Part shown: in pieces, positions 52,577 to 62,746 of the stretch | Layout: every line of letters starts with the position of its first letter | How positions within the stretch are numbered: position 1 is the stretch's first letter | Source of the DNA: Eretmocerus hayati | Lineage: Eukaryota > Arthropoda > Insecta > Hymenoptera > Aphelinidae | Length of the DNA: 64,000 nt | NCBI GenBank assembly: GCA_029851415.1 | Contig: CM056741.1 | Coordinates: 89,005,282 to 89,069,281, forward strand | Reading direction: 5' to 3' | The notes under the pieces: model-generated | Told to the model about the DNA's origin: nothing | Seen by the model: only the letters and a program-made list of their open reading frames with translations | Database searches by the model: none | Program-made: the position numbers and the translations under genes

Positions 52577-52581
52577 AGAGG
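52577..52581. repeat. target-site duplication, left
   Basis: AGAGG directly precedes the TG start of the left LTR and is repeated directly after the right LTR. A 5-bp duplication is typical of LTR retrotransposon integrases. Confidence 0.9.
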
Positions 52582-53112
52582 TGATTGGGACAGGGTGTTC
52601 TTATGGAACCCTGGAGCCTAGAAGTTGTGGTTTGAGTAAATCGAGAAACAGTATGTGGAAGCGTGAGATTAGGTAAAAATTGAGCACTCGTGAATTCACT
52701 ATAAAATAACTCAATATATCCTATAAAAGCGTGTGTGACACTCGTATATAAATAGAATAAGGCGCGGAAGAGATTGCGGCACGGGAATATACGGAATGAT
52801 GAGAATTGAGTTGCGTGGCGGGCACCGACGCGGGCGCGAAAAGGATAAGTTCGCTACATTGTGATAATGAGAGGCGATTGATTGCGTTCAGCTCGATTGA
52901 CAGAGGTAGGCGGCTGATGACTGAATTGAGAGTCACGAGAGAGACTCGAGGCAAGCAGCAGGGCCCAAGGTGTGAGAAAGTGGCGCCGATTTCGGGCCAA
53001 TTATGATATCTCTGATTCGTCACATGATATTCAAAGTAAACGCCCTCGGCCACTGCACTCGTCTCGCTTCGAGCGCTTTCTCGAACGTTCTCGAGCCCAC
53101 GAAATCCGAACA
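52582..53112 (-). repeat. left LTR (3' LTR of the minus-strand element)
   Basis: 531 bp, from TGATTGGGACAGGG to CCGAACA. Aligned by eye it differs from the right LTR at about 34 sites, roughly 6%, mostly transitions plus one 1-bp gap near 52850. The divergence implies the insertion is not recent, although its target duplication is still perfect. Confidence 0.95.
52722..52729 (+). promoter_or_regulatory. TATA-like box in left LTR, plus strand
   Basis: TATAAAAG is preserved in both LTRs and lies on the strand opposite to the inferred element orientation. It could be an antisense start site or chance in an AT-rich stretch. No transcription evidence is available. Confidence 0.25.
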
Positions 53113-53125
53113 TTCTGCCCCCTTT
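53113..53125 (-). other. polypurine tract
   Basis: On the minus strand this reads AAAGGGGGCAGAA, 12 of 13 purines, and abuts the TGTTCGG start of the left LTR. It is the expected plus-strand primer for a minus-oriented element. The matching place beside the right LTR is not purine-rich, which supports the orientation. Confidence 0.75.
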
Positions 53126-55739
53126 GCTTACTACATTAATTGAGATTCGAACCAATTTCACAAAAGGATTCATGGGCGAGCAGTATGCCGAAATTTCGAA
53201 AGCTTTCAAATGATTTGAAGTTCCAAAATAATGAATCTTCAAATTAAAATCCAAAAATCGAAGCGTTCAGATGAAAATCCCGATCAAGTAGATTGGTCAT
53301 AATCAAAATTCAAGAGTACCATGATAGAAATGAAATCCCACAATGACCAATCATATGAGAATCTGACGAATGAATTAAAAGCAAAGTAACTTTACCATAA
53401 ATACCAAGTACCGTATCTTTGAGGTATCAAAACGAGATGGTTGAGTATTCAACGACTCTTTCACAAATTTCATGTGAATTTAGATGAACGGTTTGATACA
53501 ATTGAAGATTGCATAAAATGGCTTGATATTTATCCAAATTGAATAATCAGACGGTGCCCACTTACGATGTCGAATAAGATAAAATTCCATGACTAAATAT
53601 GCAGAGCGGACAACGTTTCTTGCATGAGTGTCTAAACTCTGTGTTATGATAATACGCAAATATCGACAAGGTTCTGATCCACAGTATAAAATCGCCGTAA
53701 TGGGCTGCAACAGAACGTAAAGTGCGCAGAAGCACGCATGAACTGAGGTATACATTCAGTTATTTTCAAAATGTCCAATGAGACTTTCACAGTTTCTGAT
53801 GGAAAAATTATCAAACAAGTAAAAACAAAGTACATGAATTTTTCAACACATTCAAGAAGTTGAAACAAAATGAAATATAGCTCTCGGTTGAGCTGTTGTG
53901 ACTGAAAGTCTAACTAATTTCGATCGATTCAATCTCCCGTTGAAAGAGGAAATTCTTGAATGCACGCACCTCAAATAATTCGACTATGACATATCCAAAA
54001 TCCAAACTAAACAATGAAAAGGTGACTCGATGAGGTGGTGCCAAAACAATAAAAATGTGCGTCGAACAACGCGAAGATTAACTCAGCGGGTGTAAGCGAG
54101 GAAATCGTTTGGTGTAATGTCGAGCGCACGCGGATGAAATCTGTACATTGTCTTCAGTTGAAGTTGACTGGATCCCAAGGTAGACGGGTGTAAACTGGAC
54201 GTTCAAGACGTCATGTGAGCTTCCTCCAGCTCAGCGCAGTGGTACGAGTCGAGGGCGAAGTTGAAGTCGGCCATACTCCGAACGACGCATGTCCATGGCC
54301 AAAGGACAGAACTCTACATCTGTTGCGCTATTGATGTTGCCAAAGGTCGCTGTGAGTGTTTAAACCCATCATCAGGCTCGGCGATGGTTGTTTCGCTGGA
54401 TATAGCATCATTGCGCCTACAGATTGCCAGCTGATCAGACTAGCGAAGCTGCTACCATATGAATTTCAACCTGCACTGAAGAGAAAATGTCGTATATTTT
54501 GTTGAATGATGTTATATTCCAGACAGAAACTCAACTACCAATCCCAATCAAACATCTACTGAGACAGTGTTAACTGAACACCACAAAGGTACGAGAGATG
54601 CTCAAACACAGCGTTCTCTCGAGTGAAATAATTCCTTAGGGAATTCCAAACAATTGTATCCGTAAATGGATGGTTCATGAGCGCAGCGCTCAGCTGCCCC
54701 CAATGATTTCCTGTAAGAAGGATCTACACAATATACAGCACAATCCAATATGATCATTTTTGGTAAAATGGACAAACCATTCAAAGCCAATAACAAAACC
54801 AAAGTGTGAAAACAAACCCGTAAATAGCTTTTCAACCTCCGTTGTGAAGACTGCTCACGATGAAAAGACAGGTTTGAGACCCAAATGCCTCGAACTGTGC
54901 AGGATATTTGGTGGGATATCTGGTAGGGTAATTCTCGTCCGATTGACAAGATCCCTGACTCCCAGATCCGCAGCGCGAACTGCTCTGAAGAGCGCAGAAA
55001 GGTGCGAGGAAATTGGAAATGCTAGTTTGCCGTCTAGGCCACAGGGCATATTTCCGTTTTTCCAACCAAACCAAAACAGAACATTGGAGAAAGGTTCGAA
55101 TATCTATCCAATTTTCCACAACCATTATGACATATTTGAAGTATTTCGTCTTAATGCCAACATTCATATGGAAAGCATATGTTTACCTGTGTGAGGTGTA
55201 TCAATGTCCAAGTTCTTAGGAAAAACAGGAGGTCGTTGACTGGTGGAGTAGCCTGAAGCCGTGACCATCCAGTTGCGCAGAAGCGTAATGAACTGCAAAC
55301 TCTCGATCCGATGCGTGAGTCCAGCATCCGGTTGCAAATCATCTCGACGCATGGTTGTCTGAGCTCGACAGACTGGCGGTTGCGTTGAACCTCGGATGAG
55401 AAACCAATAATGAGAGATATTGTCGAAGACCATAAGTTCTCTAATTCTTGCCTAAGCATAAAAGTATATGCAATTTTTGCATCGATTTCGATATGAATTT
55501 CTCGACGAGAAAGTGAAGCGATCAGCTATAATTTTCAATAAAACTGAGTTCAATACTAACATGGCAAAAATGACCAAAGTACAGCCAAAATCAACTAAAT
55601 TTCGCAGGAATGCGATCAATCATCAAAAGACTCAAACGATAATGCTCAACTCTAGTGCTGAAATTGACGTGAATACGCTGGAAAGCGAGTCAATCTCACA
55701 CTTCTAAGATACGTGAACGCGTGCTCTAAATCTTAGCGA
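53126..55739 (-). other. AT-rich interior of the element, no recognisable gene
   Basis: About 2.6 kb of AT-leaning, non-repetitive sequence. Open frames are short on both strands; several lack ATG starts (for example 54602-54949 minus and 54760-55194 plus start at TTG). ATG-started frames are a 91-codon one at 53480-53755 minus and a 79-codon one at 55468-55707 plus, neither resembling a known family. A minus frame at 52721-53254 runs across the purine tract into the LTR but starts at TTG and is not kept open in the other LTR. I see no reverse transcriptase or zinc-knuckle motif. Confidence 0.7.
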
Positions 55740-56140
55740 GTCTACAGTACTTTATATGCAATAAGTCTCAATGACACAAACATCCAAGTTAGCCAGGCAC
55801 TGACGAGTGCGCTGGGCAATGCACGTATGAGCTGACGGATATCTATAACTTGTAGAGCGAGCGAGCGCCATAAGAGTCGAACCGATATATTGCAAGTATA
55901 TGGGACATATGAGCTCGTCGCAGAAGGCGCGAGCAATTCAGCAACAGCTGCGCGATAGTCAGCTGATGAACTCGCGGGGGGTATACAGCGTGGCAACAAT
56001 GTCCAGCTGCTCGAGGCGAACAGTCGAGCGAAGGGTGAGGGGGGAGAGAAAGGGCGCATGACAAGTGCCGCGGCCCACCTATACACGCATAATCATGTAT
56101 ATCTCTTATGAATAATGGGTGAGAGAGCGAGGAACGATAC

Positions 56141-56155
56141 ATCTACTCACCGGCC
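56141..56155 (-). promoter_or_regulatory. possible 5' splice donor in the leader
   Basis: On the minus strand the sequence reads GGCCG then GTGAGTAGAT, a close match to the metazoan donor consensus (G/GTRAGT). The GT is at 56150-56149, about 430 bp downstream of the primer-binding site. Spliced leaders occur in some retroelements and in captured host exons. No acceptor is identified, so this is a motif call only. Confidence 0.35.
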
Positions 56156-56527
56156 GCGGCTGACTTGCCGCGGCTTCCCCCTCCCGCACTGCACTTCTGC
56201 TCTCGACGACGATGTTTCTGCTGTCGAGTGTGCTCCAGCTGATGACTGCTGAGCTGCACCACAGCTGACGGTGTGGTGCTGCAGATGATTAGGCTGTTGC
56301 CCGTGGGGCCCAACTGCCAACCCGATGATTAATCCACCGAGAACGCCGGCCGGCGAACTCGTCAAGTCCTGATTCGTCGAATGCTGATGTCGGTGCCGGG
56401 GATGCCTCGACGAAGGCACCGGTGCTAGCGTCCGCTGAGCCGAAGAGCTGGCGGGCGAGGAAATTCTCGCCGGACGCGCAGCATCAACACTTGCACTGCC
56501 CCGCGAACTCCCGATTCCCGCGCGCAC
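56147..56527 (-). other. open frame of 126 codons in the leader, no ATG
   Basis: An open minus-strand frame starts about 55 bp after the primer-binding site and ends at a TGA lying within the putative splice donor. It begins at GTG and contains no methionine codon, so an ordinary eukaryotic start is missing. The conceptual product is rich in Ser, Ala, Arg, Gly and His, as expected from GC-rich DNA. It could be chance, or an exon read from an upstream start. I do not recognise it. Confidence 0.15.
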
Positions 56528-56581
56528 TCAGAAGCACTTCCGCGCGCGCTAAAATTCACGAGTCTCGGAGCGCGTACTCAG

Positions 56582-56599
56582 AACCTGGCTCTGCTACCA
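56582..56599 (-). other. primer-binding site for initiator tRNA-Met
   Basis: The plus strand reads AACCTGGCTCTGCTACCA, two bases before the right LTR. Its last 11 bases equal the acceptor stem 3' side plus discriminator and CCA of animal initiator tRNA-Met (whose 5' end is AGCAGAG), and the rest fits its T-arm closely. On the minus strand this is a primer-binding site starting TGGTAGCAGAG. Plant (TGGTATCAGAG) and yeast (TGGTAGCGCC) versions differ, which points to an animal host. Confidence 0.85.
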
Positions 56600-56601
56600 A
56601 A

Positions 56602-57133
56602 TGATTGGGACAGGGTGTTCTTATGGAACCCTGGAGCCTAGAAGTTGAGGTTTGAGTAAATCGAGAAATAGGATGTGGAAGCGTGAGATTAGGTAGAAAT
56701 TGAGCACTCGTGAATTCATTATAAAATAACTCAATATATTCTATAAAAGCGTGTGTGACACTTGGATATGAATAGAATAAGGCGCGGGAGAGATCGCGGC
56801 ACGGGAATATACGGAATGATGAGAATTGAGTCGCGGGGCGGGCACCGACGCGGGCGCGAAAAGGATAAAATTCGCTACATTACGATAATGAGAGGCGATT
56901 AATTGCGCTCGGCTCGATTGACAGAGGCAGGCGGCTGATGACTGAATTGAGAGTCGCGAGAGAGACTCGAGGCAAGCAGCAGGGCCCGAGGTGTGAGAGA
57001 GTGGCGCCGATTTTGGGCCAATTATGATATTTCTAACTCGTCACATGATAGTCAAAGTATACGCCCTCGGCGACTGCACTCGTCTCACTTCGAGCGCTTC
57101 CTCGAACGTTCTCGAGCCCACGAAAACCGAACA
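56602..57133 (-). repeat. right LTR (5' LTR of the minus-strand element)
   Basis: 532 bp, from TGATTGGGACAGGG to CCGAACA, aligned to the left LTR along its whole length. In minus orientation it starts TGTTCGG and ends CAATCA. It is followed on the plus strand by AGAGG and then satellite. Confidence 0.95.
56742..56749 (+). promoter_or_regulatory. TATA-like box in right LTR, plus strand
   Basis: The same TATAAAAG as in the left LTR. If used, it would start transcription rightward through the LTR into the satellite at 57139. This is inference from a motif only. Confidence 0.25.
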
Positions 57134-57138
57134 AGAGG
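57134..57138. repeat. target-site duplication, right
   Basis: AGAGG follows the CA end of the right LTR and equals the bases before the left LTR. Removing the element and one copy restores a normal satellite monomer. Confidence 0.9.
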
Positions 57139-57484
57139 TGACACTCGTGGTCCGGCACTCGTGGTAAGACTCGCGGTCCAGTACTAGAGGTGACACTCGT
57201 AGTCCAGTACTCGGGGTGACACTCGTGGTCCAGTACTCGGGGTGACACTCGTGGTTCAGTACTCGAGGTGACACTCGTCGTTTACTACTTGAGGTGATAC
57301 ACGGGGTCCAGTACTCGAGGTGACATTCGTGGTCCAGTACTCGAGGTGAAACTCGTGATCCGGTACTAGAGGTGACAATCGTGATCCAGTACTGGAGGTG
57401 ACACTCACGGTCTAGTACTCGAGGTGACACTCACGACCCGGTTTCAGAGGTAACACTCGTGATCAGGTACTCGAAGTGACACTC

Positions 57485-58231
57485 GTAGTCCAGTACTAGA
57501 GGTGACACTCGCGGTCCAGTACTAGAGGTGACACTCGGTCTCCAGTACTAGAGGTGACACTCGTGGTCCAGTACTCGACGTTACACTCGACGTCTAGTAC
57601 TAGAGGTGACCCTCGTGGTACAGTACTAGGGAAGACACTCGTGGTCCAGTACCAGAGGTGAAACTCGCGGTCCAGTACTCGCGGTGACGTTCGTGGACCA
57701 AAATTCGAGATGACACTCATGAACCGGTACTAGAGGTGACACTCGTGATCCGGTATTAGAGGCAACACTCGTGATCCGGTACTCGAGGTGGCACTCAAAG
57801 TCCGATAATCGAGGTGAAACTCGTGAACCAGTACTCGAGGTGACAGTCGCAGTCCGGTACTGGAGGTGGAACTCATGATCCGATATTAGGGGTGAAACTT
57901 GTTATACGGTACCCGAGGTGACAATCGTGGTCCAGTACTCGAGTTGATACTCGTGGTCCAGTACTCGAGGTTACACTCGACGTCTAGTACTAGGGGTGAC
58001 CCCCGTGGTCCAGTACTACAAGTGACACTCGTGGTCCAGTACTAGAGGTGACACTCGCGGTCCAGTACTAGAGGTGACACTCGGTCTCCAGTACTAGAGG
58101 TGACACTCGTGGTCCAGTACTCGACGTTACACTCGACGTCTAGTACTAGAGGTGACCCTCGTGGTACAGTACTAGGGAAGACACTCGTGGTCCAGTACCA
58201 GAGGTGAAACTCGCGGTCCAGTACGAGAGAT
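57485..58231. repeat. 546-bp offset repeat (21 monomers)
   Basis: About 200 bp with GGTCTCCAGTAC, GACGTTACACTCGACGTC and TACAGTACTAGGGAAGAC at 57485-57685 recurs at 58031-58231, an offset of 546 bp. It contains the dispersed GACGTCTAGTACTAG module. Confidence 0.8.
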
Positions 58232-59533
58232 CTTACTCATGATCCGGTATTAGAGGTGACACTCGTGATCCGGTAATCGAGGTGGAACTCGTAGTCCACT
58301 GATCGAGGTGATACTCGTGGTCCAGTACTGGAGGTGACAGTCGTAGTGAAGTACTCGAGATGACACTCATGATCCGGTACTAGAGGTGAAACTCGTGATC
58401 CGGTATCAGAGGCAACACTCGTGATCCGGTACTCGAGGTGACACTCGTAGTCCAATAGTCGAGGTGAAACTCGTGAACCAGTACTCGAGGTGACAGTCGC
58501 AGTCCAGTACTAGAGGTGAAACTCATGATCCGATATTAGGGGTGAAACTTGTTATACGGTACCCGAGGTGACACTCGTGGTCCAGTACTCGAGTTCATAC
58601 TCGTGGTCCAGTACTCGAAGTGAAACTCAGGGTCCAGTACAAGAGGTTACACTCGACGTCTAGTACTAGACGTGACCCCCGTCGTCCAGTCCTAGAAGTG
58701 ACAATCGTGGTCTAGAACTAGAGGTGACCATCGCGGTACAGTACTAGAGGTGACACTCGGTCTCCAGTACTAGAGGTGACACTCGTGGTTCAGTACTCGA
58801 GGTGACACTCGTGGTTTACCGCTCGAGGTGACACTTGTGGTCAAGTACTAGGAGTAAAACCTGTCGTCCAGTTTTCGAGATGACACTCATGATCCGGTCC
58901 TGAAGGTGACACTCGTGTTCCGGTATTGGAGGCAACACTCGTGATCCGGTACTCAGGGTGACACTCGTAGTCCAATAGTCGAGGTGAAACTCATGACCGG
59001 TATTAGAGGTGTCACTCGTGATCCGGTACTCGGGGTGACACTCGCGGTCCAGTACTAGAGGTGATACCTGTGGTCCAGTACTCGCGGTGACACTCATGAT
59101 CCGGTATCAGAGGTGACACTCGTGATCCGGTACTCGAGGTGACACTCGTGGTCCAGTTCTCAAGGTGATACTCGTGGTCCAGTACTGGAGGTGACACTCG
59201 TAGTCCAGTTTTCGAGATGACACTCATGATCCGGTACTAGAGGTGACACTCGTGAACCAGTACTCGAGGTGACACTCGTGGTCCAGTACTCGAGATGATA
59301 GTCGTGGTCCAGTACTCGAGGTGACATTCGTGGTTTAGTACTCGAGGTGAAACTCGTGATCCGGTACTAGATTTGAGGTTCGTGATCCAGCACTCGAGAT
59401 GACACTCGTGGTCCAGTACTCGAGTCGATAGTCGTGGTCCAGTACTCGAGGTAACATTCGTGGTCCAGTATCCGAGGTGTAACTCGTGATCCGGTACTAG
59501 AGGTGACACTCACGGTCCAGTACTCGAGGTCAA
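57768..59533. repeat. 1,766-bp tandem unit, copy 1
   Basis: Followed directly by a near-identical copy at an offset of 1,766 bp (68 monomers minus 2 bp). It starts at ACTCGTGATCCGG before GGTGGCACTCAAAG. Internal variants include GTGAAACTTGTTATACGG and GATTTGAGGTTCGTGATCC. Confidence 0.93.
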
Positions 59534-61299
59534 CTCGTGATCCGGTACTCGAGGTGGCACTCAAAGTCCGATAATCGAGGTGAAACTCGTGAACCAGTAC
59601 TCGAGGTGACAGTCGCAGTCCGGTACTGGAGGTGGAACTCATGATCCGATATTAGGGGTGAAACTTGTTATACGGTACCCGAGGTGACAATCGTGGTCCA
59701 GTACTCGAGTTGATACTCGTGGTCCAGTACTCGAGGTTACACTCGACGTCTAGTACTAGGGGTGACCCCCGTGGTCCAGTACTACAAGTGACACTCGTGG
59801 TCCAGTACTAGAGGTGACACTCGCGGTCCAGTACTAGAGGTGACACTCGGTCTCCAGTACTAGAGGTGACACTCGTGGTCCAGTACTCGACGTTACACTC
59901 GACGTCTAGTACTAGAGGTGACCCTCGTGGTACAGTACTAGGGAAGACACTCGTGGTCCAGTACCAGAGGTGAAACTCGCGGTCCAGTACGAGAGATCTT
60001 ACTCATGATCCGGTATTAGAGGTGACACTCGTGATCCGGTAATCGAGGTGGAACTCGTAGTCCACTGATCGAGGTGATACTCGTGGTCCAGTACTGGAGG
60101 TGACAGTCGTAGTGAAGTACTCGAGATGACACTCATGATCCGGTACTAGAGGTGAAACTCGTGATCCGGTATCAGAGGCAACACTCGTGATCCGGTACTC
60201 GAGGTGACACTCGTAGTCCAATAGTCGAGGTGAAACTCGTGAACCAGTACTCGAGGTGACAGTCGCAGTCCAGTACTAGAGGTGAAACTCATGATCCGAT
60301 ATTAGGGGTGAAACTTGTTATACGGTACCCGAGGTGACACTCGTGGTCCAGTACTCGAGTTCATACTCGTGGTCCAGTACTCGAAGTGAAACTCAGGGTC
60401 CAGTACAAGAGGTTACACTCGACGTCTAGTACTAGACGTGACCCCCGTCGTCCAGTCCTAGAAGTGACAATCGTGGTCTAGAACTAGAGGTGACCATCGC
60501 GGTACAGTACTAGAGGTGACAATCGGTCTCCAGTACTAGAGGTGACACTCGTGGTTCAGTACTCGAGGTGACACTCGTGGTTTACCGCTCGAGGTGACAC
60601 TTGTGGTCAAGTACTAGGAGTAAAACCTGTCGTCCAGTTTTCGAGATGACACTCATGATCCGGTCCTGAAGGTGACACTCGTGTTCCGGTATTGGAGGCA
60701 ACACTCGTGATCCGGTACTCAGGGTGACACTCGTAGTCCAATAGTCGAGGTGAAACTCATGACCGGTATTAGAGGTGTCACTCGTGATCCGGTACTCGGG
60801 GTGACACTCGCGGTCCAGTACTAGAGGTGATACCTGTGGTCCAGTACTCGCGGTGACACTCATGATCCGGTATCAGAGGTGACACTCGTGATCCGGTACT
60901 CGAGGTGACACTCGTGGTCCAGTTCTCAAGGTGATACTCGTGGTCCAGTACTGGAGGTGACACTCGTAGTCCAGTTTTCGAGATGACACTCATGATCCGG
61001 TACTAGAGGTGACACTCGTGAACCAGTACTCGAGGTGACACTCGTGGTCCAGTACTCGAGATGATAGTCGTGGTCCAGTACTCGAGGTGACATTCGTGGT
61101 TTAGTACTCGAGGTGAAACTCGTGATCCGGTACTAGATTTGAGGTTCGTGATCCAGCACTCGAGATGACACTCGTGGTCCAGTACTCGAGTCGATAGTCG
61201 TGGTCCAGTACTCGAGGTAACATTCGTGGTCCAGTATCCGAGGTGTAACTCGTGATCCGGTACTAGAGGTGACACTCACGGTCCAGTACTCGAGGTCAA
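59534..61299. repeat. 1,766-bp tandem unit, copy 2
   Basis: Near-identical to 57768-59533; one difference noticed is GACAATCGGTC near 60518 against GACACTCGGTC near 58752. Similarity persists to about 61319, where GAGGAGACAC replaces GAGGTGGCAC. Confidence 0.93.
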
Positions 61300-62746
61300 C
61301 TCGTGATCCGGTACTCGAGGAGACACTCGTAGTCCAATAGTGGAGGTGAAACTCGTGAACCGGTACTCGCGGTGACACCCGTGGTCCAGTACTCGACGTT
61401 ACACTCGACGTCTATTACAAGAGGTGACACTCATGGTCCAGTACTCGAGATCACACTCGGAGTCCAGTAATCGAGGTGACACTCGTGGTCCAGTACTCGA
61501 GGTGACACTAACGGTCCAGTACTAGAGGTGACACTCATGATCCGGTATTAGAGGTGACACTCGTGATGCGGTATTCGAGGTGACACTCAAGGTCGAGAAC
61601 TCGAGGTGATAGTCGTGGTCCAGTACTCGAGGTGACATCCGCGGTCCAGTACTCGAGGTGAAACTCGTGATCCGGTACTAGAGGTGACACTCGTGATCCG
61701 GTACTAGAGGTGACAGTCGCGGTCCAGTACTAGAGGTGACACTCATGATCCGGTATTAGAGTCAACACTCGTGATCCGGTACTCGAGGTGACACTCAGAG
61801 TCCAGTACAAGAGGTTACACTCGACATCTAGTACTAGAGGTGACCCCCGTCGTCCAGTACTAGAAGTGACACTCGTGGTCCAGCACTAGAGGTGACCATC
61901 GCGGTACAGTACTAGAGGTGACACTCGGTCTCCAGTACTAGAGGTGACACTCGTGGTTTACTGCTCGAGGTGACACTTGTGGTCCGGTACTAGGATTGAA
62001 ACCTGTCGTCCAGTTTTCGAGATGAAACTCATGATCCGGTCCTAGAGGTGACACTCGTGATCCGGTATTAGAGGCAACACTCGTGATCCGGTACTCTGGG
62101 TGACATTCGTAGTCCGATAGTCGAGGTGAATTTCGTGAACCAGTACTCGAGGTGACACTCGTAGTCCAGTACTCGAGGTGACACTCATGACCGGTATTAG
62201 AGGTGTCACTCGTGATCCGGTACTCGGGGTGACACTCGCGGTCCAGTACTAGAGGTGACACTCGTGGTCCAGTACTCGAGGTGATACTCGTGGTCCAGTA
62301 CTCGCGGTGACACTCATGATCCGGTATCAGAGGTGACACTCGTGATCCGGTACTCGAGGTGACACTCGTGGTCCAGTTCTCAAGGTGATACTCGTGGTCC
62401 AGTACTGGAGGTGACACTCGTAGTCCAGTACTCGAGGTGACACTCATGACCGGTATTAGAGGTGTCACTCGTGATCCGGTACTCGGGGTGACACTCGCGG
62501 TCCAGTACTAGAGGTGATACCTGTGGTCCAGTACTCGCGGTGACACTCATGATCCGGTATCAGAGGTGACACTCGTGATCCGGTACTCGAGGTGACACTC
62601 GTGGTCCAGTTCTCAAGGTGATACTCGTGGTCCAGTACTGGAGGTGACACTCGTAGTCCAGTTTTCGAGATGACACTCATGATCCGGTACTAGAGGTGAC
62701 ACTCGTGAACCAGTACTCGAGGTGACACTCATGATCCGGTATCAGA
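61086..62746. repeat. 1,661-bp tandem unit, copy 1
   Basis: Matches 62747 to the window end at an offset of 1,661 bp (64 monomers minus 3 bp). Its first ~230 bp also belong to the second 1,766-bp unit, so the two duplications overlap. Within it a 259-bp shift repeat with CACTCATGACCGG is seen at 62181 and 62440. Confidence 0.9.

Larger units (their letters stand above)
1..52581. repeat. 26-bp satellite array, left part (about 2,020 monomers)
   Basis: The stretch is an uninterrupted head-to-tail array of a 26-bp monomer, continuing past the left window edge. The commonest form reads GTCCAGTACTCGAG then GTGACACTCGTG, and carries a ScaI-type AGTACT and a XhoI-type CTCGAG palindrome. Frequent variants are ATCCGG for GTCCAG, TACTAGAG or TATTAGAG for TACTCGAG, GTGATA for GTGACA, and CTCATG or CTCGCG for CTCGTG. 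Most units are 26 bp; some are 25 bp (GTGAACTCG, GTGGCATCG) and a few are cut to 16 bp. I see no unique gene-like sequence anywhere in it. All monomers run in the same orientation. The family is not one I can name. Confidence 0.97.
55740..56581 (-). other. GC-rich leader region of the element
   Basis: These ~840 bp next to the primer-binding site are clearly richer in G+C and CpG than the rest of the interior, with many GCGCG, CGGCCG and GCCGG runs. In a minus-oriented element this is the 5' leader, where packaging signals or gag would lie. The sharp change in composition suggests either a structured leader or captured foreign sequence. No homology can be claimed by eye. Confidence 0.55.
52582..57133 (-). 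mobile_element. LTR retrotransposon-like element, probably non-autonomous
   Basis: This 4,552-bp insertion splits the satellite. It has two LTRs of about 531 bp in direct orientation, each beginning TG and ending CA, a 5-bp target duplication, a primer-binding site next to the right LTR and a purine tract next to the left LTR. Those last two place the 5' end on the right, so the element reads on the minus strand. The 3,489-bp interior shows no visible gag, protease, integrase, RNase H or reverse transcriptase; the longest minus-strand frame lying wholly inside the interior is 126 codons and lacks an ATG. The superfamily (Copia, Gypsy or Bel) cannot be assigned without pol. It fits the general description of large non-autonomous LTR derivatives, or a decayed element. 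Confidence 0.93.

Noticed and set aside
1..52581. Dozens of minus-strand open frames of 60-212 codons resembling a repetitive secreted or structural protein
   Set aside because: They follow from a stop-free 26-bp monomer read in three cycling frames. Different frames of the same DNA give the same 26-residue repeat, stops fall at random variants, and there is no signal peptide, splice structure or flanking gene context.
1..52581. CRISPR array (short direct repeats)
   Set aside because: The repeats are contiguous with no unique spacers, in tens of kilobases, beside a eukaryotic LTR element.
52979..53000. TGGCGCC motif as a lysine-tRNA-type primer-binding site for a plus-strand element
   Set aside because: It lies inside both LTRs, not next to an LTR end. 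The initiator tRNA-Met site and purine tract give a consistent minus orientation.
52721..53254. 177-codon minus-strand frame through the purine tract and left LTR
   Set aside because: It starts at TTG, and the corresponding LTR frame is broken in the right LTR, so there is no sign of conserved coding.
54760..55194. Plus-strand 144-codon frame in the element interior
   Set aside because: It starts at TTG, overlaps other frames on the opposite strand, and shows no recognisable domain.
56581..56601. A tRNA gene fragment
   Set aside because: Only the 3' end with a CCA is present, at the exact position of a primer-binding site.
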